64,000 bases of DNA from Prosthecodimorpha hirschii (GTDB lineage Bacteria > Pseudomonadota > Alphaproteobacteria > Rhizobiales > Ancalomicrobiaceae), in contig NZ_LJYW01000001.1 of NCBI RefSeq assembly GCF_001305515.1, positions 2,822,253-2,886,252 on the forward strand, written 5' to 3'. How positions within the stretch are numbered: the stretch's first letter is position 1; the number at the start of each line of letters is the position of its first letter. The translations under genes were made by a program, and so were the position numbers. Below are positions 54,011-62,544 of the stretch, one piece after another. The notes beneath the pieces were generated by a model. The model had not been told where the DNA came from. It saw nothing but the letters and a program-made list of their open reading frames with translations, and searched no databases.

Positions 54011-55510
54011 TCAGATGCGCGCGACGATGCTCTTCAGCTTGCAGTAGCCGCGCAGGCCTTCGAGGCCCTTTTCGCGGCCGAAGCCGGACTTGCGGTTGCC
54101 GCCGAAGGGCACCTCGATGCCGCCGGCGAAATATTCGTTGATGTAGACTTGGCCGGCGTCGACGGCGCGGGCGAAGCGGAAGGCCTGGCCGAGATCGGCC
54201 GTGTAGATGCCGGCGACCAGCGCATAGGGGGTCGCGTTGGCGGCCGCGATGGCGGCGTCGAGATCGTCGACCACCGTCACGGCGAGGACCGGGCCGAACA
54301 CCTCCTCCTGGACGATCGGGTCGTCGAGGCCGCGCGCGAGCACCACCGTCGGCGCGAAATAGTGGCCGGCCTCGCAGCCGTCCGGGTGGCAGATCGCGCC
54401 GCCGGTCAGGATCGTGTTGCCGGCCCGGCGTGCCGCCGCCACATGGGCGTCGATGCGGGAGAGATGCAGCGCGGAATTGACCGGCCCCATGTCGGTCGCG
54501 TCGTCGAGCCCGTGGCCGAGCCGCAACCGCGCGATCCGGCCGAGCAGCGCCTCGATGAACGGGTCCGCGACGGCGCGCTGCAGGATCAGGCGCGATCCGG
54601 CCGAGCAGATCTGGCCGGCATTCTCGAAGATCGCCTCCATCACGCCGTCGAGCGCGCGGTCCCGGTCGGCATCGGCCATCACGACCAGCGGCGACTTGCC
54701 GCCGAGTTCCATGACCGTGCGGGTGACGTTGTCGGCCGCCGCCTTGATGACGCCGATGCCGGTCGGCACCGAGCCGGTGAAGGTGATGTGATCGACGCCC
54801 GGATGGGCGACCAGCGGCGCGCCGGCCTCGCGGCCCGTGCCGGTGACGACGTTGAGCACGCCGGCGGGCAGGCCCGCGCGGGCGAGGATGTCGGCCAGCA
54901 TCAGCGCGGTGAACGGGGTCTGCTCGGCCGGCTTCGCCACCACCGTGCAGCCGGCGGCGAGCGCCGGCGCGATGCCGCGCGCCGCCGTGGAGATCGGATA
55001 GTTCCAGGGGATGATCTGCGCGGCGACGCCGACCGGCTCCCAGACGGTCAGCCCGACATGGTCGGCATCGAGCGGCAGGCTGTCGCCCTGCAGCTTGTCG
55101 CAGGCCCCGGCATAATATTCGAAGCAGCGCGCCACCCCGCGCACGTCGCCCTCGGCTTCCGCCAGCCGCTTGCCGGTATCCAGGCATTCGACCACTGCCA
55201 GGCGGGCGGCTTCCGCGCGCACGATCTCGGCCGCGCGCATCAGGATGCGGCCGCGCTCGGCCGGGCTCATGCGACGCCAGGCGCCGCGCGAGGCCTTGCC
55301 GGCGCTCGTCACCGCGCGCTCGACATCGGCGGCGTCGCCGGCGGCGAAGCGCGCGAAGGGCCGGCCGAAGCCGGGATCCTCGCTGTCCATGAAGCGGCCG
55401 GCGGCCGGCGGCACGAAGGCACCGTCGATGAAATGGCCGTCCGGCAGGCCGGCGAGCGTGCCCGTCGTGCGGGCCTCGGCGACCAGCGCGTCGCGTGATC
55501 CGGCACTCAT
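54011..55510 (-). CDS. Aldehyde dehydrogenase (NAD(P)-dependent)
   Basis: A 499-residue ALDH with Asn170 (IIPWNYP), Glu268 (VMELGGKSP) and catalytic Cys302 (NAGQICSAGSR), plus the C-terminal PFGGNRKSGFGREKG block. The ATG at 55510 overlaps the upstream dehydratase gene stop. With the enolase-superfamily enzyme it would oxidise the aldehyde formed after dehydration or cleavage of a sugar acid; the betaine-aldehyde type is an alternative, since a GMC (choline dehydrogenase-like) gene lies in the same region. Confidence 0.91.
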   Translation of the reverse strand: MSAGSRDALVAEARTTGTLAGLPDGHFIDGAFVPPAAGRFMDSEDPGFGRPFARFAAGDAADVERAVTSAGKASRGAWRRMSPAERGRILMRAAEIVRAEAARLAVVECLDTGKRLAEAEGDVRGVARCFEYYAGACDKLQGDSLPLDADHVGLTVWEPVGVAAQIIPWNYPISTAARGIAPALAAGCTVVAKPAEQTPFTALMLADILARAGLPAGVLNVVTGTGREAGAPLVAHPGVDHITFTGSVPTGIGVIKAAADNVTRTVMELGGKSPLVVMADADRDRALDGVMEAIFENAGQICSAGSRLILQRAVADPFIEALLGRIARLRLGHGLDDATDMGPVNSALHLSRIDAHVAAARRAGNTILTGGAICHPDGCEAGHYFAPTVVLARGLDDPIVQEEVFGPVLAVTVVDDLDAAIAAANATPYALVAGIYTADLGQAFRFARAVDAGQVYINEYFAGGIEVPFGGNRKSGFGREKGLEGLRGYCKLKSIVARI

Positions 55511-56613
55511 GACGCCACCTCGCTCACCTGATAGTCGGCCTTGTCGAGCCAGGCCGGCTCGATCTCCAGCCCCCAGCCGGGCTCGGCCGGGATGTCGACC
55601 ATGCCGTCGCGGGCGACCAGCGGATTGCGCAGCAGGCCGACCTCCCACGGGTAGTAGTCCGGCCCCTCGATCGAGAATTCGACATAGGGTCCGGCATTCG
55701 GGATGGCGCCCATGATGTGCAGGGTGAAACAGGTGACCAGCGACTGGTTGGCGGAATGCGGCGTCACCGGCAGCCCCGCCGCGGCCGCCATGCGGGCGAC
55801 TTCGAGCATGCGGCAGACGCCGCCGACATAGCACACGTCCGGCTGCACCACGTCGACGACCCGGTTTTCGGTCATGTAGCGCCACAGCGTCAGGTCGCAG
55901 TCCTGCTCGCCGCCGGTCACGTCGAGGCTGAGGGCGCGCGTCACCTCCGCGGTCCAGTGGTGCATCCAGTAGGGGCAGGGCTCCTCGAAATGCACGACGC
56001 CGTGGTCCTGCAGCCTGTGGCCGACCTCGATCGCCTTCTTGGGCGAATAGGCGCTGTTGCCGTCGACCAGCAGGATGGCGTCGTCGCCGAGCGCCTTGCG
56101 CACCATCGGCACGATGGCTTCGGTGCGGCCCGGCCATTCGTCCTGGTCGTGGCCGCATTCCCGGCCGACGCGGAACTTGAAGGCCTTGTAGCCGTGCCGG
56201 TCGCGCAGCCGCGGCAGCCGTTCGGCCTCCGCCTCGGGGGTGATCTCGCCGCGCTTCATGCTGGAGGCATAGACCGGGAAGGGGCGCGGCGTGCCGCCGA
56301 GCAGTTCGCAGACGCTCTTGCCGGCCCGCTTGCCGGCCAGATCCCACAAGGCGGTGTCGAGCCCGGTCAGGGCGCGGAACAGATAGGAGCTGGGAAACTT
56401 GTGCTCGCGCTCGGGGATCAGGGCGACCAGGCCGGCAATGTCGGTCTCGTCGGCGCCGAGCGCATGGGGGGCGATCTGGCGGTGGAACACCGTGGCGGTG
56501 ATGTCGGCATTGTAGGCCGACATCTGACCCCAGCCCTGCCGGCCGTCCTCGCTCGTCACGCGAACGAAGCCGACTTGGCGATTGGCGAAGGTCTCGAGCT
56601 TCTGGATCCGCAT
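55507..56613 (-). CDS. Mandelate racemase/muconate lactonizing enzyme family protein (enolase superfamily)
   Basis: A 368-residue enzyme. Metal ligands Asp184 (LLVDGNSAY), Glu210 (HFEEPCPY) and Glu236 (TGGEQD) are in place, with base residues Lys143/Lys146 (YKAFKF) and His286 (VTPHSANQ). This is the pattern of acid-sugar dehydratases of the superfamily. I chose the ATG at 56613 with GGGAGG upstream; an earlier ATG at 56637 is also open. It is cotranscribed with the aldehyde dehydrogenase and divergent from the MocR regulator. The specific acid is unknown. Confidence 0.88.
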   Translation of the reverse strand: MRIQKLETFANRQVGFVRVTSEDGRQGWGQMSAYNADITATVFHRQIAPHALGADETDIAGLVALIPEREHKFPSSYLFRALTGLDTALWDLAGKRAGKSVCELLGGTPRPFPVYASSMKRGEITPEAEAERLPRLRDRHGYKAFKFRVGRECGHDQDEWPGRTEAIVPMVRKALGDDAILLVDGNSAYSPKKAIEVGHRLQDHGVVHFEEPCPYWMHHWTAEVTRALSLDVTGGEQDCDLTLWRYMTENRVVDVVQPDVCYVGGVCRMLEVARMAAAAGLPVTPHSANQSLVTCFTLHIMGAIPNAGPYVEFSIEGPDYYPWEVGLLRNPLVARDGMVDIPAEPGWGLEIEPAWLDKADYQVSEVAS

Positions 56614-56746
56614 GCCGCCTCCCGGAGCCCGGCGCATCTCCGTCGAAATGCTCCGGCTCCCTGCCTCGGGTTGGCGCCGGCCGTCGGGGACGGAGCGGCG
56701 CAGTTCGGGATGGGCCGCCCCATGCCGATGCCGCGGACTTTAGTCT

Positions 56747-56795
56747 GGATTGGACTGCAACTAAGGTCCATTCTGGACAAAGCAACGGACCAATC
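56747..56795. promoter_or_regulatory. Repeated ATTGGAC-type half-sites in the MocR promoter region
   Basis: GGATTGGAC (56747-56755), GGTCCATT (56765-56772) and GGACCAATC (56787-56795) are one forward and two inverted copies of an ATTGG(A/T)CC half-site, 26-74 bp before the MocR start and within the divergent region to the dehydratase gene. Similar half-sites recur before the binding-protein gene at 58446. Confidence 0.55.
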
Positions 56796-56820
56796 GAACG
56801 CAGGATCGGAGCGTGACGGC

Positions 56821-58359
56821 ATGGTGAAGCGGGCAGCCGGTCCCTTGATGCAGGCGATCCGGCTCGACCGGACCTCGGAACTGGCCCTGCCGGTCCAGAT
56901 CGGCGACGCCCTGCGCGAACTGGTGCTGTCCGGCGCACTGACGGCCGGCGACCGCCTGCCGGCGACCCGGACGCTGGCGCGCGAACTCGGCGTCGCGCGG
57001 GCGACGCTGGTCGAGTGCTTCGAGCGTCTGGCCGCGGAGGGCATCCTGGAGACCCGGATCGGCGACGGCACCTATGTCAGCGCCGCGGTCGGGGCGGAGC
57101 GGCCGCGCCAGGTCGCCGTTCTGACGCCGGGGGCCGCGCGGCCGGCCAGGCTCGCCCGTTCGATGGCCCTGGCGGCCTCCGAATTCACGCCGCGCCTGAC
57201 CCACCAGCCGCGGCCCTTCACCACCGCCATGCCGTCCTTCGACGACTTCCCGATGGCGCAATGGGCGCGGCTCTCCGCCAAGCATTGGCGCAAGGCCCGC
57301 CACCAGGTGCTCGGCTATCCGGACCCGCACGGCCATGCTCCGCTGCGCAAGGCGATCGCGGCGCATCTGCGCTTCGATCGCGGCATCGAATGCGATTGGC
57401 GCTCGATCCTGATCGTGGCCGGCGCGCAGGATGCCTTCCAGCTGATCGCCGCGGCGCTGATCGATCCCGGCGATCCGGTCTGGTTCGAGAATCCCGGCGC
57501 GATCGGGGCGCGCAATTCCTTCGTGCTGCGCGGGGCCCGGCTGGTGCCGGTCCCGGTCGACGACAACGGCCTCGTGGTCGAGGCCGGCCTCGCCCGGGAG
57601 CGGAATTTCCGGCTCGCCTTCGTCACCCCATCGCATCAGCAGCCGCTCGGCGCGACGCTGTCGCTCGACCGCCGTCTGGCGCTCCTCAATGCCGCCGAGG
57701 CGGCGGACGGCTGGATCGTCGAGGACGACTGGGACGGGGAATTCCGCCTGTCGGGCCAGCCGCTGCCGACCCTGAAGGGCATCGATCGCGGCGGGCGGGT
57801 GATCTATGTCGGCAGCTTCTCGAAATCGCTGTTCCCGGCGTTGCGGCTCGGCTTCATGCTGCCGCCGCCCTCCCTCGCCGATGCGCTCGCCCTCAGCCTG
57901 GAGGCCTTCTCGCCGGGCGTGCCGACCGTGGTGCAGGCCGTGGTGGCGGATTTCCTCGCCGAGGGCCATTTCGCCACCCATGTCCGGCGCATGCGCCGCA
58001 TCTACGCGGAGCGCTATCGGGCCCTGAGTGCGGCGCTGGCCGGCCCGCTCGCCCGTTGGATGGACCCGGTGCCGACCACCACGGGCCTGCACACGGTCGC
58101 CTTCCTGAAGCCAGGCCTGTCGGCGGCGCGGCTGGCGCGGGCGGCCGACAAGCGCGGCCTGACGGTGGCGCCGATCGACCGGTTCTGCGTCGAGCCGATC
58201 GGCCGGGAGGGCGTGGTGCTCGGTTTCAGCGGCTTCACGCCGGCCCAGATCGGACACGCGACTGTCACACTGGCTGAGTCTCTGGCTGATATCGAGGCCG
58301 ATGGCGTTCGCTCCGACATGCGGGCGGGCGCCGGGATTGGTCTGCCTGATTGGCCATAA
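56821..58359 (+). CDS. MocR/PdxR-type regulator (GntR HTH fused to aminotransferase fold)
   Basis: A 512-residue regulator: GntR winged HTH at the N-terminus (IGDALRELVLSGALTAGDRLPATRTLARELGV, in the first 90 residues) and a class I aminotransferase-like domain with IVEDDWDGEFR and the PLP-lysine in VGSFSKSLFPALRLG. These proteins sense PLP or a PLP-amine adduct. The ATG at 56821 was chosen because the open frame upstream has no ribosome site and lies over the promoter. It is divergent from the dehydratase/ALDH pair and precedes the PotD-like importer; shared half-sites suggest it controls both. Confidence 0.9.
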   Translation: MVKRAAGPLMQAIRLDRTSELALPVQIGDALRELVLSGALTAGDRLPATRTLARELGVARATLVECFERLAAEGILETRIGDGTYVSAAVGAERPRQVAVLTPGAARPARLARSMALAASEFTPRLTHQPRPFTTAMPSFDDFPMAQWARLSAKHWRKARHQVLGYPDPHGHAPLRKAIAAHLRFDRGIECDWRSILIVAGAQDAFQLIAAALIDPGDPVWFENPGAIGARNSFVLRGARLVPVPVDDNGLVVEAGLARERNFRLAFVTPSHQQPLGATLSLDRRLALLNAAEAADGWIVEDDWDGEFRLSGQPLPTLKGIDRGGRVIYVGSFSKSLFPALRLGFMLPPPSLADALALSLEAFSPGVPTVVQAVVADFLAEGHFATHVRRMRRIYAERYRALSAALAGPLARWMDPVPTTTGLHTVAFLKPGLSAARLARAADKRGLTVAPIDRFCVEPIGREGVVLGFSGFTPAQIGHATVTLAESLADIEADGVRSDMRAGAGIGLPDWP

Positions 58360-58382
58360 TGGACCTGCCGAACAGACCAATC
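58335..58382. promoter_or_regulatory. Inverted-repeat regulator site before the binding-protein gene
   Basis: A perfect 10-bp inverted pair, GATTGGTCTG (58335-58344) and CAGACCAATC (58373-58382), encloses two more related half-sites, GATTGGCC (58348-58355) and AATGGACC (58358-58365). The left arm lies in the last codons of the MocR gene. It sits 64-111 bp upstream of the binding-protein ATG. Confidence 0.6.
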
Positions 58383-58445
58383 CCTTCATACTGTTCCAAT
58401 CCGTCGGCCAGCTCGGCGCTGGCGTGCGGACCGAGGGAGAGACAC

Positions 58446-59513
58446 ATGAAGAGCTTCCAGCGTTTGCTCGCCGCGACGGCGGGCCTCGCCCTGCTGGCCA
58501 TCGCCCACCCGGCCGAAGCCGAGACGCTTCGCCTCCTGACCTGGGGCGACTATGCGCCCGAGGCGGTCATCAAGAAGTTCAAGGCCGAGACCGGCATCGA
58601 CGTCGAGGTCACGATCTCCAACAACGAGGACATGATCTCCAAGCTGCGCGCCACCGGTGGCGCCGGCTTCGATCTCGCCCAGCCGAGCCAGGACCGCATC
58701 ACCGGCCCGCAGACCGAATTCGGCATCTACAAGCCGATGGACCTGTCGAAGATCAAGGCCGAGCTGTTCATCCCCGAACTGCTCGAGGCCGCCAAGAAGA
58801 ACACCGCCGTCGACGGCAAGGTCTATGGCGTCGCCCATCTCTGGGGCACCTCCGGCATGGTGGTCGACCGCGCCAAGGCGCCGGACATCAAGACCTTCGC
58901 GGATCTGTGCAAGCCCGAATACAAGGGCAAGGTCTCGATGCGCCTGAAGCGCACCGCCCTGCTCGGCATGGCCTTCGCGGCCGGCGACGATCCCTTCGCG
59001 GCCTATTCGGACAAGGCCAAGTACCAGGCCATCATCGAGAAGGCCGGCCAGAAGCTGGCCGACTGCAAGCCCAACGTGAAGGCCTACTGGACCGGGTCCG
59101 ACCAGCTCCTCGGCATGATCCGCTCCGGCGAGATCGTCGCCTCCGAGGCCTGGGATTCGACCGGCTTCAAGCTCAACGGCGAGAATGCGTCGATCAACTT
59201 CGTCGCGCCCTCGACCGGCGCGCTCGGCTGGATCGACACCTTCGCGCTGCCGGCCAAGGGCAAGAACGACGAAGCCGCCTACAAGTGGATCAACTTCGTC
59301 ATGAAGCCCGAGATCGCCGCGCAGATCGTGGAATCCTCGGGCAGCTTCTCGGCCTCGAAGGGCTCGGACGCGCTCGTCTCGGAGAAGCTGCGCAAGTCCT
59401 TCCAGGAGGCCTTCCCGGCCTCGGTGATCGCCAACATCAAGTGGTTCCCGGCGATCCCGGCGGGCCTCGAAGAGATGGAAGGCAAGATCCTGGACCGCGT
59501 CTCGGCCAAGTGA
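58446..59513 (+). CDS. PotD-type ABC substrate-binding protein
   Basis: A 355-residue exported protein. Signal peptide MKSFQRLLAATAGLALLAIA ending near AEAE, then LRLLTWGDYAPEAVIKKF, the usual start of spermidine/putrescine-type binding proteins, and WTGSDQLLGMIRSGEIV, WINFVMKPEIAAQIVE. GGGAGAG precedes the ATG. Genes for ATPase and two permeases follow. True ligands of this family vary (polyamines, opines, phosphonates, sugar acids); neighbouring oxidoreductases argue for an organic acid or amine that is catabolised. Confidence 0.9.
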   Translation: MKSFQRLLAATAGLALLAIAHPAEAETLRLLTWGDYAPEAVIKKFKAETGIDVEVTISNNEDMISKLRATGGAGFDLAQPSQDRITGPQTEFGIYKPMDLSKIKAELFIPELLEAAKKNTAVDGKVYGVAHLWGTSGMVVDRAKAPDIKTFADLCKPEYKGKVSMRLKRTALLGMAFAAGDDPFAAYSDKAKYQAIIEKAGQKLADCKPNVKAYWTGSDQLLGMIRSGEIVASEAWDSTGFKLNGENASINFVAPSTGALGWIDTFALPAKGKNDEAAYKWINFVMKPEIAAQIVESSGSFSASKGSDALVSEKLRKSFQEAFPASVIANIKWFPAIPAGLEEMEGKILDRVSAK

Positions 59514-59542
59514 GGCCGTTCGCGTTTCCGCGCTGACACCCT

Positions 59543-59566
59543 GCCCGTCCGGCCAGCCGGACGGGC
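59543..59566 (+). terminator. GC-rich hairpin after the PotD-like gene
   Basis: GCCCGTCCGGC (59543-59553) with GCCGGACGGGC (59556-59566), 2-base loop, followed by CCCTTC rather than a T-run. Probably an attenuator or 3'-end stabiliser separating binding protein from the less-expressed transporter genes. Confidence 0.55.
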
Positions 59567-59592
59567 CCCTTCATCCGGCGGCCGGGACGCCC

Positions 59593-60771
59593 ATGTCGAT
59601 CGATCTCGAAGTCCGCACCGTCTCGAAGCGCTTCGGCCGCTTCACCGCCGTGCACGACGTCTCCCTGCAGGTGCCGAAAGGCTCCTTCTTCTCGATCCTG
59701 GGGCCGTCCGGCTGCGGCAAGACCACGCTGATGCGCATGATCGCCGGCTTCGAGCAGCCGAGCGCCGGCGACATCCTGATCAACGGCGCCTCGGTGCTGG
59801 CGACGCCGCCGAACCGGCGGCCGGTCAACATGGTGTTCCAGCATCTCGCCCTGTTCCCGATGATGACGGTCGCTGGCAATGTCGGCTACGGCCTGCGCCG
59901 CCGCGGCCTGCCGCGCGAGGACATCGCCCGCAAGGTCGACGCCGTGCTGGCCCGGGTCGGGCTCGCCACGGCCGGGCCGAAGCGCATCGACCAGCTCTCC
60001 GGCGGCCAGAAGCAGCGCGTCGCCATCGCCCGCTGCATGGTGCTGGAGCCGACCGTGCTCCTGCTCGACGAACCGCTCGGCGCGCTGGATCTGAAGCTGC
60101 GCGAGCACATGAAGGTCGAGCTGAAGCAGCTGCAGCATCAGTTCGGCACCACCTTCGTCTACATCACCCACGACCAGTCCGAGGCGCTGGTCATGTCCGA
60201 CCAGGTCGCGGTGATGAATGGCGGCCGCTTCGAGCAGGTCGGCACCCCGCAGGACCTCTACTATCGCCCGTCGAGCGCCTTCGTGGCCGGCTTCGTCGGC
60301 GACAGCCAGCGCTGGATGGCGACCGTCACGGCGGCCGACGCCGGCCGCTTGAGGGTCCGCACGGACTCCGGCCTGACGATCGCCGCGACGGCGGCCGAGG
60401 GAGCATCGATCGCCGTCGGCGCCCGGGTCGAGATCTTCGTGCGGCCCGAGGCGATCGTGCTGGAGCCCGGCGGGTCGCCCGCCCGCAGCGCCGAGGACGG
60501 CGTCAACCAATTCGACGGGTCCGTGGACAGCCTGCTCTTCAACGGAGCGGCCAGTCGGACCCTGGTCACGGTCGCGGCGGCCGCGGCTCCGGGACAGCGC
60601 GACACGCTCGCGGTCGCCTTGCCGGCCGGCCTGCCGACCGGCGGCCTGGCCCCGGGCGAGGCGGTCCGGCTGCGCTTCCCGGCCGACCGCGCCATCGCCT
60701 TTGCGGCGCCTTCCGGCGCGGCGCCTTCCGGCGCGGCGCCTTCCAGCGCGGCATCGGAGACGGCGTCGTGA
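59593..60771 (+). CDS. PotA-type ABC transporter ATPase
   Basis: A 392-residue ATPase: Walker A GPSGCGKTT, FQHLALFPMMTV, signature LSGGQKQRVAIARCM, Walker B VLLLDEPLGALD, switch ITHDQSEALVM, then a TOBE domain. The C-terminus carries three copies of an Ala-Pro-Ser-Gly/Ser-Ala unit encoded by a 15-bp tandem repeat (60706-60750). The stop overlaps the next permease start by 4 bp. Confidence 0.92.
   Translation: MSIDLEVRTVSKRFGRFTAVHDVSLQVPKGSFFSILGPSGCGKTTLMRMIAGFEQPSAGDILINGASVLATPPNRRPVNMVFQHLALFPMMTVAGNVGYGLRRRGLPREDIARKVDAVLARVGLATAGPKRIDQLSGGQKQRVAIARCMVLEPTVLLLDEPLGALDLKLREHMKVELKQLQHQFGTTFVYITHDQSEALVMSDQVAVMNGGRFEQVGTPQDLYYRPSSAFVAGFVGDSQRWMATVTAADAGRLRVRTDSGLTIAATAAEGASIAVGARVEIFVRPEAIVLEPGGSPARSAEDGVNQFDGSVDSLLFNGAASRTLVTVAAAAAPGQRDTLAVALPAGLPTGGLAPGEAVRLRFPADRAIAFAAPSGAAPSGAAPSSAASETAS
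60706..60750 (+). repeat. Three tandem 15-bp repeats inside the PotA-like gene
   Basis: GCGCCTTCCGGCGCG occurs at 60706-60720 and 60721-60735 and, with one change (G to A), at 60736-60750. It is in frame and only lengthens a flexible C-terminal tail, so copy number could vary without frameshift. Confidence 0.9.
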
Positions 60772-61661
60772 GCGCCCCGGCGTCCATCCCGGTCGACCCG
60801 CGCCGAGATGGGCGCCGGCTGGCGTTGCTGCTGGTCGCGACGCCCTTCGTGCTCTGGATCCTCCTGATCGTCGTCATCCCGCATGTCGACCTCCTGCTGA
60901 TCTCGCTGCACGAGAAGGTCGCCCCGCGCGTCTTCAAGACGGGCATCCGCAACTATGTCGAGTTCTTCGGCGAGCCGGTCTATGTCCAGGCCCTGGTCCG
61001 CACCGTGGCGATGTCGCTGCTGGCGACCGCGCTGACGCTGGTGATCGCCTTTCCGGTCGCCTACTACATCGCCAAATTGGCGCGCGGCCGCGCCCGGACG
61101 GCGCTGTTCATGGCCTGCCTGCTGCCCTTCTGGGTCAGCGAACTGGTCCGCGTCTTCGGCTGGATGATGATCCTGCGCGAGACGGGCCTGCTCTCCAACC
61201 TGCTCATCTGGGCCGGCATCACCGCCGGGCCGGTCGAATTCCTCTACAACGACGTGGTCGTGATGATCGGCCTCGTCTACACCTCGCTCCTGTTCATGGT
61301 CGTGCCGCTGATCTCCGCGCTCGACAGCCTCGACGACAGCCTGATCGAGGCCGGCTACGATCTCGGCGGCAATGCCGTCTCGATCCTGCGCGAGGTGGTC
61401 GTGCCGCACGCCATGCCGGGCATCGTCGCCGGATCGATCGTGGTCTTCATGCTGACGCTCGGCAACTACCTGACCCCGACGCTGCTCGGCGGCAAGTCGA
61501 GCCAGTGGTTCACGGCGCAGATCTACACGCAGTTCATCACGCGCTTCAATTGGGAGGTCGGCTCCGCCTTCGGCTTCGTGCTGCTGGCGACCTCGAGCCT
61601 GATCGTCTGGATCGGCCTGCGGCTGACCGGCCAGTCCCTGTCGTCGACGCTGGGGCGCTAG
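60768..61661 (+). CDS. PotB-type ABC permease
   Basis: A 297-residue permease starting at GTG 60768 in an overlap with the ATPase stop. Six spans; the EAA-type loop reads LIEAGYDLGGNAVSILREVVVPH. FPVAYYIAKLARGRARTAL is the typical early block of PotB-like proteins. It pairs with the PotC-like protein encoded 3 bp downstream. Confidence 0.9.
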   Translation: MSAPASIPVDPRRDGRRLALLLVATPFVLWILLIVVIPHVDLLLISLHEKVAPRVFKTGIRNYVEFFGEPVYVQALVRTVAMSLLATALTLVIAFPVAYYIAKLARGRARTALFMACLLPFWVSELVRVFGWMMILRETGLLSNLLIWAGITAGPVEFLYNDVVVMIGLVYTSLLFMVVPLISALDSLDDSLIEAGYDLGGNAVSILREVVVPHAMPGIVAGSIVVFMLTLGNYLTPTLLGGKSSQWFTAQIYTQFITRFNWEVGSAFGFVLLATSSLIVWIGLRLTGQSLSSTLGR

Positions 61662-61664
61662 ACC

Positions 61665-62534
61665 ATGCTGCGCACCCTGCCCCGCTCGCCCGTCGTCGAT
61701 GCCGCCTACAAGGCCTATGTCGGCCTGTTCCTGATCTATCTGGCCCTGCCGCTGATCGTCGTCGCCGTCTTCGCCTTCAACGATTCGCTGTTTCCGGCGC
61801 TGCCCTGGCGCGGCTTCACGCTGGACTGGTTCGTCGGCACGACGGACCCCAAGCTCGGCCTGCTCCAGGATCGCAACATCCTGCGCGGCATCGGCAATTC
61901 GGTGCTGGTCGCGATCGCCACCACGGCCGTCTCGATCCTGGTCGGCACCACCACCGCCTTCCTGTTCGAGCGGCACGACTTCCCCTTCAAGAGCTTCGCC
62001 TATCTGATGATGCTGGCGCCGCTCGTCATCCCCGGCGTGATCCTCGGCATCTCGATCCTGGCCTTCTCGTCGACCGTCGCCAACGCGCTCGACGACCGCT
62101 TCGGCTGGGAGGTGGCGGCCCTCCGGCCCGGCCTCCTGCTGGTCGTGCTCGGCCAGTTCTCCTTCATCGCCACCATCGCCACGCTGGTGATCGCCGCCCG
62201 TCTGCGCAAGTTCGACCGGGCGCTGGAGGAGGCCGCCTTCGATCTCGGCGCGACCCCGGCCGCCGCCTTCCTGACCGTGACGCTGCCCTATCTGGCCCCG
62301 GCGCTGATCGGCGCCGGTCTGGTCGCCTTCCTGATCTCGTTCGAGAATTTCAACACGACGCTGATGCTGGTCGGGTCCGACCCGCCGCTGACGATCACCA
62401 TGTTCGACCGCATGAAACAGGGCTCGACGCCGGTCCTGAACGCGGTCTCGCTGTTCCTGATGGTCGGGTCTGGCCTGATCGGCCTGATCTCGGTCATGGT
62501 CCAGCGCGACCGCGGCGAGGGCCGCGCCGGCTGA
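61665..62534 (+). CDS. PotC-type ABC permease
   Basis: A 289-residue permease: VAVFAFNDSLFPALPWRGF after the first span, LIGAGLVAFLISFENFNTTLM late, and the EAA loop LEEAAFDLGATPAAAF. It completes the importer with the PotB-like protein. A GMC oxidoreductase gene starts 10 bp after its stop. Confidence 0.9.
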   Translation: MLRTLPRSPVVDAAYKAYVGLFLIYLALPLIVVAVFAFNDSLFPALPWRGFTLDWFVGTTDPKLGLLQDRNILRGIGNSVLVAIATTAVSILVGTTTAFLFERHDFPFKSFAYLMMLAPLVIPGVILGISILAFSSTVANALDDRFGWEVAALRPGLLLVVLGQFSFIATIATLVIAARLRKFDRALEEAAFDLGATPAAAFLTVTLPYLAPALIGAGLVAFLISFENFNTTLMLVGSDPPLTITMFDRMKQGSTPVLNAVSLFLMVGSGLIGLISVMVQRDRGEGRAG

Positions 62535-62544
62535 CGGGGTTCCG

